This document shows, in pieces, positions 21,870 to 33,147 of a stretch of DNA of 64,000 nucleotides. The position numbers were made by a program, and so were the translations under genes. The stretch is from Nageia nagi (Eukaryota; Pinophyta): positions 56,358,001 to 56,422,000 of the forward strand of contig JBITNC010000001.1 in assembly GCA_050084985.1 (NCBI GenBank), in the 5' to 3' direction. A model generated the notes under the pieces. That model worked only from the letters and a program-made list of their open reading frames with translations, was not told the DNA's origin and ran no database searches. Numbering within the stretch: the stretch's first letter is position 1; the number at the start of each line of letters is the position of its first letter.

Positions 21870-22290
21870 ACCATGATATCATCATCTCTGGACTCTGGAA
21901 GAGAGTTCCAAGGTATCTGCATGGCCTTCCGGACTTTTCAACACCAATTGCTAACATCATCTTCTCTGGACTCCGGAAGTAGAGTAAAATGCTTCCCGTG
22001 ATGTCCACACCATGATGTCATCATCTCTGGACTCCGAAAGAGAGTTCCAAGGTATCTGCATGGCCTTTCAGACTTTTCAACACCAACTGCTAACATCATC
22101 TTCTTTGGACTCCAAAAGTACAGTAAAATGCTTCCCATGATGTCCACACCATGATGTCATCATCTCTGGACTCTGGAAGAGAGTTCTAAGGTATCTGCAT
22201 GGCCTTCCAAACTTTTCAACACCAACTGCTAATGTCATCTTCTTCGGACTCTGGAAGTGGAGTAAAACGCTTCCCATGATGTCCGTGCTG
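21870..22290. repeat. 139-bp tandem repeat, three units, in element C 3' LTR
   Basis: Units start at about 21872, 22011 and 22150 with 'catgatgtcatcatctct', and each carries 'gagttccaaggtatctgcat', 'acttttcaacaccaa' and 'agtaaaatgcttccc'. The same three-unit array is in the other LTR at about 29310-29730, so it predates insertion. Confidence 0.9.
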
Positions 22291-22479
22291 ATGTCATTTC
22301 CAGAAAAAAGAAACTTAAAGAGGTCTCCTTGAGGGGGTTTCGGAAAGGGGCAAACAAGACTGTAAATGGACCATCATACTACTGCCATACTACTATGCAA
22401 AGACACAGCCAAAACCATGTGTTGACAATAATGACAATCACACATGCTCAATAGACTGTGATCTGACTTCTCGCTGTCC

Positions 22480-23090
22480 TTGTCACTTTTGAGATATTCT
22501 ATTTACTAGCTCTGGCTATTTGATCTCTCTTTGCTATTCTCATCTCTACATTCTGAAATGTTTTACTCACTGCCTCTGATTATTTGATCACTCCTTGCTG
22601 ACCTCATCATCTCTGAGACCTAGTTTCATTCAAAAATGTGAACATTGTTCTCCCCGTGATGTCATCTTCATGCTTCCAGAATGCTCTACTCACTTTCTCT
22701 GGAACCTAATTTTTTCCACAACTAAGCTTTTATCATTTCATTCTGGAATGCTTAATCTATTGACTTCGGCCTTTTTAATCACCCCTTGCTGACCTCATCA
22801 TCTTCGAAACCTGGTTTCATTCAAAAATGTGAACATCATTCTTCCCGTGATGTCATCTCTTCCCTCCGGAATGTTTTACTCACTAGCACCGGCTATTTGA
22901 TCGCTCCTTACTGACCTCATCACTTTCGGGCTTCAGTTTTGGGTTAAGGCTCGAAATCATTGACGTCATCTCTTTCAGAATGCTTTATTTACTAACCTCG
23001 GCCTTTCAATTCTCCTTGCTGACCTCATCACCTTTGGAACCTGGTCTTTACCAAAACCACGTGTTGACAACAATGACAATCACACATGCT
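22480..23090. repeat. Second degenerate repeat series in element C 3' LTR
   Basis: The phrases 'ccttgctgacctcatca', 'ctggtttcattcaaaaatg' and 'gctatttgatc' recur at about 22595, 22790, 22915 and 23020 with irregular spacing of about 105-190 bp. The counterpart is at about 29940-30530 in the 5' LTR. Confidence 0.75.
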
Positions 23091-23096
23091 CAACAA

Positions 23097-23109
23097 TCTC
23101 CCCCTTTGG
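23097..23109 (-). other. Polypurine tract of element C
   Basis: CCAAAGGGGGAGA on the minus strand, next to the 3' LTR that ends at 23095 in plus coordinates. It is the plus-strand DNA primer for this element. Confidence 0.9.
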
Positions 23110-23322
23110 AATTGTTGGTAACACCACTTGATCAGACACCAGCATCGGGACTTTTCTCTCCCCCTTTGTCAACAATAACAAAGGGCATTTACAGACTCCC
23201 CCTGAGTCCATACATGACATTCTCAGGAAATCAGTAGTATGCATACAAAAACAAGATACACAGAAGCAATATAGGAAGGAAAAAATAAACACTCCCCCTG
23301 AGAATGTGACATCCAGAACTAG

Positions 23323-24845
23323 CTAATGCTTGGGAAGGACAACAACTCCTAGCTTGTTTCGAAGATGTTCGAAGACATCTTTGGGCAAAGGCTTTGTAAA
23401 GATGTCTGCTACTTGCTTTGTGGTTGGAACAAAATCCAACTGTACTTCTCCTTGCACCACTCTTTCTTTTAGAAAGTGATATCTGATTGCAATATGCTTT
23501 GTTTGTGAGTGCAGAATAGGATTTTTTGATATATTGATTGCACTTGTGTTATCACAAAGAACTGATATGGGCTCGTTAATCTGTATACCAAAATCTTTTA
23601 GCATCTACTTCATCCATAGAATCTGTGTGCAGCAAGAAGTTGCTGTTATATACTCTGCTTTAGCTGTAGATAGGGATACTGAGTCTTGCTTTTTACTATG
23701 CCATCCAATAAGATTATTACCCAAATAAAATGCTCCTCCACTGGTGCTCTTCCTATCATCCACGCATCCTGCCCAGTCTGCATTTGAAAAGGCAATAAGT
23801 GTAAAGTCCTTTCCTCTAGGATACCATAAACATATTCTACTGTACCTTTGAGATATCTGAATATTCTCTTTATTGCAGTAACATGTGTTTCTTTAGGATT
23901 TGCTTGAAATCGAGCAACCATACATACTGCTTGAAGAATATCCGGTCTAGTAGCTGTCAAATATAATAAACTTCCAATCATTGACCTGTATTGTGTTTGA
24001 TCTACTATTGGTGCTTTATCATCCTTGCTTAATTTGTAGCCTGTCGTCATAGGGGTGCTCACAGGTTTACAGTCTTCCATGGTAAACTTCTTCAGCATCT
24101 CCTTAACATACTTGGTTTGAGAAAGGAACATGCCATTCTTCAACTGATTGATTTGTAAGCCGAGAAAGAATGCAAGCTCACCTATCATAGACATCTTGAA
24201 TTCTATTTGCATGTTGTCAGCAAGATTTTTACATAGCTCATTCTTGCTTCCTCCAAAAATTATATCATCTACATAGACAACAACAATTAGCTGATTTTCC
24301 TTTTCTGATTTAATGTATAAATTGCTATCCACCATTCCTTTTCTAAAGCCTTGCTGCTGAAGATATGTATCAAGTCTAGAGTACCATGCTCGAGGTGCCT
24401 GTTTTAAACCATACAGAGCCTTCTTTAGTTTGCATACCAGATTAGGATTCTCTCCCAATTGGAAACCATCTGGATGTTCAATATAGACTTCTTCCTTAAT
24501 TTTTCCATTTAGAAAGGCTAATTTTACATCCATTTGATAAACTTTAAAGTCTTTATACACTGCAAAAGCTAAAAACATGCAAATAGCTTCTAATCTGGCC
24601 ACAAGTGCAAAAGTTTCTTCAAAATCAATTCCTTCAACTTGAGCATATCCCTTGCAGACAAGTCTAGCTTTATTTCGAACCACTATCCCATCTTCATTCA
24701 ACTTATTGCGAAAAACCCACTTTGTGCCAATCACATTTTTGTTGGCTGGTCTAGGAACAAGTTCCCATGTTTCATTCCTTTCAATTTGAGTGAGTTCTTC
24801 CTCCATTGCTTTCATCCAGCTTTCATCTTGGCTAGCTTCTGAGAC
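23323..24845 (-). pseudogene. Element C reverse transcriptase and RNase H
   Basis: A minus-strand frame from 24815 encodes a nearly complete copia reverse transcriptase: '[20 protein letters not shown]' at the start, '[10 protein letters not shown]', 'DVKLAFLNG', '[12 protein letters not shown]', and the active site '[10 protein letters not shown]' near 24265-24294. It runs into RNase H, where a frameshift near 23810-23830 leaves the Asp-bearing part in another frame. The last part (23604-23323) has 'CDNTSAINISKNP' and 'VADIFTKPLPKD' and ends with a stop after 'VVLPKH'. Known role: copying element RNA into DNA. It is the most intact polymerase in the window but disabled by the frameshift. Confidence 0.92.
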
Positions 24846-26450
24846 ATTTTTTAGGCTCTATATTGGATAGGAGAGAATAGGTGCATGAAACCCCTCTGCG
24901 AGTTTGGATGCCTGTATGAAACTCACTGATGATTTGCTCTTATGGATGATCCTTGTGCCATCTATTTGGTGGAGTTTTTGAATTTTCATCTTCTTCTGCC
25001 TCATTTTCTGAAACACTATTTGGGTTACTTGGTGAATTTGAATCTTCTGGTTTCTTTACTTGTGATTGCTGTATAGGAGGCTTAGATTTGTTTTTATTCT
25101 TTTTGTCTTCTTCAATTGAATCTTGATAGGCAGGAAGATCATCATCATCATTTCTCTTGGGAAGATCTCTTTGCTCATCAACACGAACATCAGCACTATC
25201 AACGATTGTTTTTATCCTTTTATTGTAACACCTGTATGCTTTGCTCTTCGAAGAGTAACCAAGAAAGATACCTTCATCAAATCTATCCTCAAACTTTCCT
25301 AAATTTTCTTCTATTCTCTTGATATAGCATTTACTGCCAAAGATCTTGAAGTGCCTCACTATAGTTTTTCTTCCAAACCATAATTCATATGGTGTTCTGT
25401 CCTCATGTGGTCGCATCATACATCTATTTTGAATATGCACTGCAGTATGCACTGCTTCTTTCCAGAACCTATCAGAAACCTTGCTTTCTATCAGCATGGT
25501 TTGAGCCATTTCTTGTACTGCTCTATTTTTTCTTTCAACTACTCCATTTTGTTGTGGAGTTCTTGCTGCAGAGAATTGTCTTTTAATTCTGTGTTGTATG
25601 CAAAACTCAAAAAACTCATTAGAAGTGAACTCACCTCCTCTATCTGAGCAAAGACATTTAATTTCCTCTCTATCTGATTTTCTACTTGATTTTTAAATGC
25701 TTTGAACATTTCAAAAGCTTCAGATTTATGTTTCAAAAATTGCACCCAAGTCATTCTTGAATAATCATCTATGAACAGAATAAAATACTTATCTCCATTG
25801 ATACTTTTTGTTCTCATTGGTCTGCATAGGTCGGTGTGTATGATTTCCAATGGTTTGCTTGTGTGATATTCTTTCACTTTGAACTTTTCCCGAGTTTGCT
25901 TTCCCCTTTGGCATGAATCACAAATATCATTTGCTGGTTTGCTGATACAGGGCATATCTCTTACTGCTCTTTTTGAGCAAATGTTCATCAAGTTTTTAAA
26001 ACAGATGTGTCCCAATCTCTTATGCCATAGCCAATCATCACTCTCCTTGCCTAGAAGACATGATCCCTCTGAAATATCTGATAAGGTGTATAAATTACCA
26101 TAGGTTCTTATACCAACTGCTACAAGTCTACCACTATTTTCCCTTCGAATCTCACAACCATGCTTTTTGAAAATTACATCATGTCCTTTGTCACATATTT
26201 GACTGACGCTCAACAAATTATGCTTCAGTCCCACAACAAATAATACCTCTTCAGATCTGATGTTGCCGTCATTTATTTTGACTGTCCCTTTGTCGATAAT
26301 CTGTGCACCATCATTGTTTCCAAATCTTACTGACCCACCTTCATATTCCTGTAGTTTTTGAAATTTCTTCTTGTCACCTGTCATGTGACTTGAGCATCTG
26401 CTGTCTAATATCCATGGTGATGGTTTGTCTTGAGCTTTTAATGCTGTTTG
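24846..26450 (-). pseudogene. Element C protease and integrase
   Basis: The protease begins near 26395 with 'PWILDSRCSSHM'; the catalytic Asp-Ser-Gly has become Asp-Ser-Arg through a GGA-to-AGA change. Integrase follows at 26100-25400: zinc-binding 'HKRLGH' and 'CDSCQRGKQ', first Asp in 'IIHTDLC', second in 'CSDRGGEF', and the Glu in 'QQNGVVERKNRAV'. All three catalytic residues are present. A one-base deletion in an A run near 25665 shifts the frame just before the second Asp. The part after integrase (25509-24940) is the acidic Ser/Asn/Lys-rich linker before reverse transcriptase and ends at a stop near 24940. Confidence 0.9.
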
Positions 26451-26582
26451 AACGATTAAAGACTCTTTATCCTCTCTGAGTTTCTCCTTTTCTTTCCAGA
26501 CTTGTTTTACTTTTATTTTAGCTTCATGTTTTTTATTATACTTTTCTTCTTCCTATGGATGACTGCTCTGAAACTGTTTATT

Positions 26583-27533
26583 CTATCTTATGGAAGGAAA
26601 TTGTCTCGGTGGAAAGAAACTCATGCCATGATTATTTCTGCAGAATCTGGCAATGTGTCCATATTCATGACAATTGTAACACTCAACTGGATACTCTATT
26701 AGTGGGCCGAATGCATTCTTAGTAACAAAGGTTCTTGGAGTGATATTATACTTACATTCAGAAATTTTGTGTCCATACACATTGCATTTGAAACAGTATC
26801 CATTGAAGGGATGGATGTAGCTATTATATTGCTGAGTACTTCTTGGTCCTGCATAGGGTCTTCTTCTGGAATGCACTTGAGTGAAGCCATCATCCTCCAG
26901 TCCTGAGCTATCTTCCTTCTTCTTGGTTTCTTTTATGTTTTCCCTTTTTATGTCATTGGAAGATTGTCCTTGTTCATATCCCAAACTAGATTTATCAGAA
27001 AATATTCTTTGACTGTTAATGATTTCGCTGAGTTTAGTCGACCTTCCTTCTAGATATTCAAAAGAGCTGATTTTCTTGGTGACTTCCTCTAGTTGCATAC
27101 GTAGCCCAGTTATTTCTTCTTCAAGCTTACTGCAATTTTTAAAATTCACAAGAAGCTGTTCCTCCAAACTCTCATTTATCCTCTTAGATTCTTCCACTTC
27201 AATTTTTAAGTTTTCTATAATATTACTTGCATCATCAAACCTTTTTGAGAGTTTCTTATTTTTCTTTATTTCTTTATCCAGTTCATTCAATGCTGTTATT
27301 AGTTCTTCTTCAAGATCAATCTCAATCTCATAGTCATTTTCTTCATCTATCTCTTCTTTTTTATGTTCTTGGTCATTTTGATTGTCTTCATTCAGTTTCT
27401 CTTCAAATGCCATAAACAATGCTCCATTGTATTCTTTTTCTAATTCATTACTGGAATCATCATCAATGAAGCCTTCATTTCTAGATATGAAGCTCTGTCT
27501 ATTTGACCTTCTATTTCGAGCATGAGATTTCAT
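26583..27533 (-). pseudogene. Element C gag C-terminal part: coiled coil and zinc knuckles
   Basis: A 316-residue open stretch on the minus strand. A Glu/Lys/Asn-rich region (residues about 60-175) has heptad-like Leu/Ile spacing and probably forms a coiled coil. Two complete CCHC knuckles follow: 'CFKCNVYGHKISEC' and 'CYNCHEYGHIARFC'. A third knuckle just upstream (about 27600-27645) reads 'CFNYGGIGHFISKC', its second Cys lost by a G-to-A change, and a stop near 27560 separates it from this frame. The layout (knuckle, coiled coil, two more knuckles) is typical of some large plant copia gags. Confidence 0.85.
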
Positions 27534-27535
27534 TT

Positions 27536-28395
27536 TGTGGTTTTTATCAAAATATGATTCTTAATCATCTTTATCAGTTTTTCTATATGGACATTTTGAA
27601 ATGAAATGACCAATACCACCATAGTTAAAACATTTAAACGGCAGCTTGCCTTTATATTTACCTTTTCCCCTTTTTAGCTTTCTAACAAAATTTGCTTCTG
27701 CTTCATCAGATTGTTCCTCATGGTCAGAATCATTTTGGCTTTGGTACTGTTATTGGCTTTAAGCGTTGCTTTCTTATCTGAATGTTTTGCTTTTCCGATC
27801 CTCATTTCATAAGCAGTCAGCGATCCATGCATTTCATCCATGCTGAAAGTTTTCAAATTTTTACTTCTTCAATAGCAAACACCTTTGAATCAAAGCGAGA
27901 TGTGAGAGATCGCAGTACCTTTTTCACGATGACATGATCTTCAATTTCTTCCCCAAGACCTCTGATTGCATTAGTAATTTCATTTACTCTCAACATGTAT
28001 GCTTCGATGGTTTCATCTTCATTCATCTTTAGAACTTCGAATTGAGCTCTATGAGTTTGGAGTTTTGCTTCCTTGACTTTATCATCTCCTTCGTGAATGC
28101 TCTTCAACTTATTCCATATTTCTTTTGTAGATTTGCATGCCATAAATTTCACCAGTTCATTGTCCATAAGACCACACATTAGAGCATTTATTGCTTTTGC
28201 ATCACATTCAAATGCCTTTCTTTCTGCTTCATCTGATGGACCTGTAGGGGGAGGAGTGTAACCCCTTTTAACATCATCCCAAGTACCAAAACCCAATGCA
28301 CTGAGATAAGTCTTCATTCGAATTTTCCAGAAAGCATAATTGGTTCCATCAAAGAGAGGTGCCTTGTTAGATGAGAAACCTTCTCCGCTTGCCAT
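27536..28395 (-). pseudogene. Element C gag N-terminal part
   Basis: The start ATG at 28395 (minus) lies about 50 bases after the primer site, a short leader unlike those of A, B and E. The first 180 residues are open: 'LFDGTNYAFWKIRMKTYL' near the N-terminus and 'SLTSRFDSKVFAIEE' near the end, the UBN2-type copia gag fold. A frameshift near 27855 moves the frame to 27856-27674, which continues 'MKTFSMDEMHGSLTAYEMR'. The product would form the particle shell around element RNA. Confidence 0.9.
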
Positions 28396-28445
28396 AGTGC
28401 CACTACCAGGATCTCCTTAGCTGTTATAGCCTAAGTAGGAACCTA

Positions 28446-28456
28446 CTCTGATACCA
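28446..28456 (-). other. Primer-binding site of element C
   Basis: TGGTATCAGAG on the minus strand, two bases inside the 5' LTR edge at 28459. It matches the initiator Met tRNA, as in A, B and E. Confidence 0.92.
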
Positions 28457-28458
28457 AT

Positions 28459-30532
28459 TGTTGGACTTCGAGTGACACTGAGAGGGGGGGGTGAATCAGT
28501 GTATAAAAAAAATAATCAATTTAAGCTTCTTAAATAAAGATAGATTAAAAGCCAGAGAAAATTAAGCAAGCATACCAAGTACATCACACAACATCAGATA
28601 TAACGAGGTTCACCAGATTGGCTACATCCTCAAAAATGACTGCTTGGACTCCAATCCAAATCTAGTCATTAAAGAAAGCTTACAGATTCACAGCACCAGC
28701 TGTGAAGGGTAGCACCAACTACCACTTTAAAAATAGCAGCACCTACTGCTTGGAGCACCAACTCCAGCTCTCAAGCACCCACTTGATACAACATTCAAAA
28801 AGGAGGAAAGAATATCAGTTCTAGAAGACCCTCAATGGTCTAGCTCTAATGCTCATTGTTTGATCTCACCACATAGCTCCAAAGTAACACAGTTAAACAA
28901 TCACTATACTATCTGCATATTCATTTGCTCACTTCACCTCCTCCTGATACTCCCTTCTTCCACACTATTCCCTCTCACCTACACACTTCTCTACTCGCCA
29001 GTTTTCACTCAATCTACAATCCACTCTACACGTACATTCCTACAACCGTTACACATCAAGAAAACCCCCCACAAAACTGTTCCTGTAATAACACGTTATC
29101 AAAAACAAACTGAAAAGGAATCTTTATTTGTAACTGCTCCTGCACTAAGAGAGTTCACTATCTGAGACTTGCCTAAATAGAGTTGTTCAGACAAGTATAG
29201 CTCTTTCTCCACTGATTCTGGAGATTTGACAGTATCTGATTATTTAGTTTTGGAGTCTCTTTCTATAGCCTAGAGATTGACTAGCTTATCATATGTTTAT
29301 TGTATACACCATGATGTCATCATCTCCAGACTTCAGAAGAGAGTTCCAAGGTATCTGCATGGCCTTCCAGACTTTTCAACACCAACTGCTAACGTCATCT
29401 TCTCTAGACTCCGAAAGTAGAGTAAAATGCTTCTCGTGATGTCCACACCATGATGTCATCATCTCTGGACTCTGAAAGAGAGTTCCAAGGTATCTGCGTG
29501 GCCTTTCAGACTTTTCAACACCAACTACTAATGTCATCTTCTCTGGACTCTAGAAGTAGAGTAAAATGCTTCCCACGATGTCCACACCATGATGTCATCA
29601 TCTCTGAACTCCGAAAGAGAGTTCCAAGGTATCTGTGTGGCCTTCCATACTTTTCAACACCAACTGCTAACGTCATCTTCTTCAAACTCCAAAAGTGGAG
29701 TAAAATGTTCCTGCGATGTCCATGTTGATGTCATTTCCAGAAAAAAGAAACTTAAAGATGTCTCCTTGAGGGGGTTTCAGAAAGGGGCAAACAAGACTGT
29801 AAATGGACCATCATACTACTGCCATACTACTATGCAAAGACACAGCCAAAACCATGTGTTGACAATAATGACAATCACACATGCTCAACAGACTATGATC
29901 TGACTTCTCGCTATCCTTATCGCTTCTGAGATATTCTATTTACTGGCTCCGGCTATTTGATCTCTCTTTGCTATTCTCATCTCTACATTTTGAAATGTTT
30001 TACTCACTAGCTCTGGTTATTTGATCACTCCTTGCTGACCTCATCATCTCCGGGACCCGGTTTCATTCAAAAATGTGAACATTGTTCTCCCCGTGATGTC
30101 ATCTTCATGCTTCCGGAATGCTCTACTCACTTTCTTCGAAACCCAATTTTTTCCACAACTGAGCTTTTATCATTTCATTTCAGAATGCTTAATCTACTGA
30201 CTCCGGCCTTTTTAATCACCCCTTGCTGACCTCATCATCTCTAGAACCCGGTTTCATTCAAAAATGTGAACATCATTCTTCCCGTGATGTCATCTCTTCC
30301 CTTCGGAATGTTTTACTCACTGGTGTCGGCTATTTGATCGCTCCTTGCTGACCTCATCACTTCCAGGCTCTGGTTTTGGGTTAAGGCCCAAAATTACTAA
30401 CGTCATCTCTTTCGGAATGCTTTATTTACTAACCCCAACTTTTCAATTCTCCTTGCTGACCTCATCACCTCCGGAACCCGGTCTTTACCAAAACCACGTG
30501 TTGACAACAATGACAATCACACATGCTCAACA
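28459..30532 (-). repeat. Element C 5' LTR
   Basis: 2074 bp, the partner of 21023-23095, with the same internal arrays (139-bp units at about 29310, 29449 and 29589; second series at 29940-30530). Differences from the partner are mainly C/T and A/G transitions. Short open frames on both strands come from the tandem array and are not genes. Confidence 0.95.
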
Positions 30533-30537
30533 CTTAT

Positions 30538-30819
30538 GACTTACAAGTTTTTTTAAGATTATAGGTTACTTACCTCAGGTATGCAAGCTCTTGGAGACTC
30601 TTCATGACTTCCAGTTGGATGACTACTTCATGTACATTGAAATCAATTATAGTTAATGATTGTATTTGGCAAAGTAGTGAGTATCAAACTAGATCTTTCT
30701 TACTACATAAATATGTAAAAATTTCTCATGTCCATTATATCTGTTTGGAGGAGAACTCTCTTACTTTCTCTTCTTCTTCTCTCTTACTCACTCTATCTTA
30801 ATATTTCATTAAGGGGGAG
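30538..30819 (+). other. Element A 3' UTR end and polypurine tract
   Basis: Resumption of A after C: sequence matching E at 53405-53688, with a CT-rich run ('ctttctcttcttcttctctc') and the polypurine tract AAGGGGGAG at 30811-30819 directly before the 3' LTR. Confidence 0.85.
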
Positions 30820-31318
30820 TGTTGGAATGTATAATGCATAATTGTAAAGGCTTTTATTAAATCTTCTATGTAAGTTCACTAATACTTAAGGGTATCATTT
30901 TATACCTTAAGTATTTAAGTGAATATGATAATGTAACTTGTCCTACACTCCATGTCATGAGCATTGCCCTTAGGTAAAAGGATATGCATGCCATGCTTTT
31001 GTACATTGGATAAAAGGGTGATCCAAAGAGAGATTTTGGCCTATAAATAGAAGGCTCTCTCTTTATGATTACACATCAATTATGGAGTAAAGTTATGCTA
31101 TAGGATTGAAGTGTAGGAGATGAGATTAGGAGGATTGTAAAAGAGTTGTATTTGTGATTGATGTAAAGATCTAGTTAGTGGATGTCCTCTTAGTTGGAGG
31201 AACCACTTACATCTTGAGTTACTTTATGAGATTTCTTTATGAGTTATTTATATGTGTTTATGAGCTTTGATGTGATCTTGGTTGTTTAAGAACTATCTTG
31301 TTAGTGTTAGTTCCTTCA
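30820..31318 (+). repeat. Element A 3' LTR
   Basis: 499-bp LTR from TGTTGGAATG to TTCCTTCA, the partner of 4653-5140. It holds the U3 palindrome and a TATAAATAG box near 31042. The G gag knuckle resumes directly after it. Confidence 0.95.
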
Positions 31319-32204
31319 ATAACAATGCCCCATTGCAAATTTTTCATTACAATTATAACAAAACCCTTTTTTCTTGTGCTCCTCCATCTTTGTAAGAATC
31401 AATCTCTTAACTGTTAGGGAGTTAGTGGCTTGTGACCAATTTGAGAAGTTTATGATTTCCAAGCATGTTTCTTGGTTTATTTTCATTGTGCACTAAACAT
31501 ATCCTTTACCAATTTGGTGAGCCCTATTGTTGTTTTCATGTTGCTAGGATTGAACATTTTGACTTTTAGTTGAATTTCTTCCTTTAGGCCACTAATGAAA
31601 TAACTAAAAAAGAATGCCTCATCTAATCCTTTAGTACAATTAGCAAGCTTTTCAAATTGAATTCGGTATTCTCTTATTATAGTCATTTGGTACAATTTAC
31701 TGAGTGCATTGGTGAAATATTCCAAATCACTAAGGTCAAATATGATAAGGAGGTTTTAAATGAAATACCCTAGGATAAGGTACCATTTACATTTTCAACC
31801 CACTAATACCATTGGATGGCTTTGCGCTCTAGATGAAAAGAGGTGAGGTTGACCTTTTAAGCTTTAGGTATCTAATTTAAGGAGAAATATTGCTTATCCT
31901 GATACTACCAGCTAATAGGATCATCATCATCAAATTTTGGAAAGTTTAGTTTGGTCATATGTGAAAGAATAAAGGCTTATTATGGTACATGAGATATATT
32001 GAATCCTTTCCCACTATATGGTTAATATTGAATCAATCCACTTACATTTGATGATATGATATTAATTATTGCTTGTTGAATGAGTTGAATCTTCTGATTC
32101 ATAGTATCATAAGTGGAAGTTATCACTTTTATTAACTTTTTGATCTCATCCAGAGTAGTGGGGATGTGAAAATCACCTAGAACATCACCTAATAGGTTTT
32201 CCAT
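31319..32204 (-). pseudogene. Element G gag remnant
   Basis: Minus-strand Ty3 gag. The N-terminus at 32204 reads 'MENLLGDVLGDFHIPTT', followed by a coiled-coil-like stretch. The core retains 'LNFPKFDDDDPISW' near 31935 and, at 31725-31483, 'YRIQFEKLANCTKGLDEAFF', a typical retrotransposon gag domain. It ends in a zinc knuckle, 'CYNCNEKFAMGHC' (31367-31329), the Cx2Cx8HxC form of chromoviral gags. Element A begins a few bases later, and the reading frame resumes at 4652. Several stops and at least two frame changes disable it. Confidence 0.88.
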
Positions 32205-32743
32205 ATGGTTTATTCATTAGGTTAATTTCTCCATATCCGAGGATCTTTAGTTATCATCCATCTTTCTATTTTAAGAATTGCTATTTTTGGAAATTAAAAA
32301 AGTGTATGGGTGATATATATCAAAATGATTAGCATGAAAAAATAATCAAAATAGGATAGGTTGTAAAATGGTCTAATTTCTCATGGTTTTAAAGATAATT
32401 ATCTTCAAATTTTTTACCCATTTTAGCAATTACTATTTATGGTAAGGAAAATGGTTGTTTTAGAAATGGTGGCAACTTGCAGTATGAAGATTGATGCATA
32501 GGGAAGAGATATATGGGTAGAAGGGAATGATATAGGAATGGTGTAGTATAGAAGGTCATGAACTATGGTGCAAGAACCCAATCAAATTTTTGAAAAAAAA
32601 TTGGTAGATTTTTAGCTATAAAATGGGCAAAATATAGGTTTTCAACTTGATGCGACCTTGATATTTTGGAAAAAATTTAGCAGCATTTTGACTAGAAACA
32701 CATAATCTTTATCCTAAATCTACCTATAGGTATGAAAATTGAA

Positions 32744-32755
32744 GCTCTAATACCA
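32744..32755 (-). other. Primer-binding site of element G
   Basis: TGGTATTAGAGC on the minus strand next to the 5' LTR edge at 32758. It is one C-to-T change from the initiator Met tRNA complement seen in A, B and C. Confidence 0.85.
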
Positions 32756-32757
32756 TA

Positions 32758-33147
32758 TGTTAGAAACCTACATGTTACTAAATGAGATTCAAGCCAAATA
32801 ATAGTGAAATGCAAACTAAATGTAACCCAAAGTCACAACAATAGGACAATATGAATATGAATAGAATAAGATAGGAACATAATAACTTTACTAAATAAAA
32901 AAATGAATCATGGGCCACTTCGAGGGGCTACCTCCTTACAATGCAAATAATATACTTTCTAAGATGATAAATATTCTATTCTCACATATATTTATATCCC
33001 ACCTACCCTAACCCTAATCAATCGTTTAATACAAAATAGCAATTCACCTTACAAATATGTCAGTACACCTTACATTTAATATAAGTCAATATTCTAATTA
33101 ATTAAGTATTATAATCTAGGTAAATGTTAGAATATTAGATCCTAACA
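32758..33147 (-). repeat. Element G 5' LTR
   Basis: 390 bp, TGTTAG to CTAACA, partner of 786-1162. It is followed by the target duplication AAAGC at 33148-33152. Confidence 0.92.

Larger units (their letters stand above)
21023..23095 (-). repeat. Element C 3' LTR
   Basis: 2073-bp LTR; on the plus strand it starts TGTTGGACTTCG and ends ATGCTCAACA. It contains a run of eight G at about 21050, a 139-bp tandem array (21870-22290) and a second degenerate repeat series (22480-23090). Confidence 0.95.
21023..30532 (-). mobile_element. Element C: Ty1/copia with 2.07-kb LTRs, inside element A
   Basis: 9510-bp minus-strand copia of a different lineage from A/B/E. LTRs are 21023-23095 and 28459-30532, with a perfect target duplication CTTAT (21018-21022 and 30533-30537), a primer site at 28446-28456 and a polypurine tract at 23097-23109. 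The LTRs differ by about 3% in the first 520 bp, mostly transitions. The coding region (28395 down to 23323) is the best preserved in the window, with a few frameshifts and stops. It lies in A's 3' UTR between the pol end and the polypurine tract, so it is younger than A. Confidence 0.97.
4653..31318 (+). mobile_element. Element A: Ty1/copia inside element G
   Basis: Full-length copia retrotransposon with LTRs at 4653-5140 and 30820-31318, a TGGTATCAGAGC primer site at 5144 and a polypurine tract at 30811-30819. The target duplication is imperfect (ATAAT at 4648-4652, ATAAC at 31319-31323), one substitution. It sits in the G gag zinc-knuckle region; the host frame continues on both sides. It carries element B (5965-14741) in its leader and element C (21023-30532) in its 3' region. 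Without them it is about 8.4 kb, close to B (8.8 kb) and E (8.9 kb). Its gag-pol (16530-20493) is badly degraded. LTR divergence is above about 6% by eye, older than B and C as nesting requires. Confidence 0.95.
786..33147 (-). mobile_element. Element G: Ty3 chromovirus, host of the nest
   Basis: LTR retrotransposon on the minus strand, split by element A (4653-31318). Support: related terminal sequences of 377 and 390 bp (786-1162 and 32758-33147), ends of the TGTTAG...CTAACA type, a perfect 5-bp target duplication AAAGC (781-785 and 33148-33152), and a primer-binding site next to the right LTR. Coding remnants in minus-strand order are gag, zinc knuckle, aspartic protease, reverse transcriptase, RNase H, an integrase C-terminal region and a chromodomain. 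That order (integrase last, then chromodomain) is the chromovirus branch of Ty3/Metaviridae. Removing A leaves about 5.7 kb, normal for chromoviruses. The LTRs differ at many sites (over about 15% by eye), so this is the oldest element of the nest. No intact frame remains. Confidence 0.93.

Noticed and set aside
21938-22277. Repeated open frames on the minus strand, with similar ones on the plus strand at 29450-29903
   Set aside because: They are translations of the 139-bp tandem array in the LTRs of element C, with no domain and no conservation beyond the repeat.
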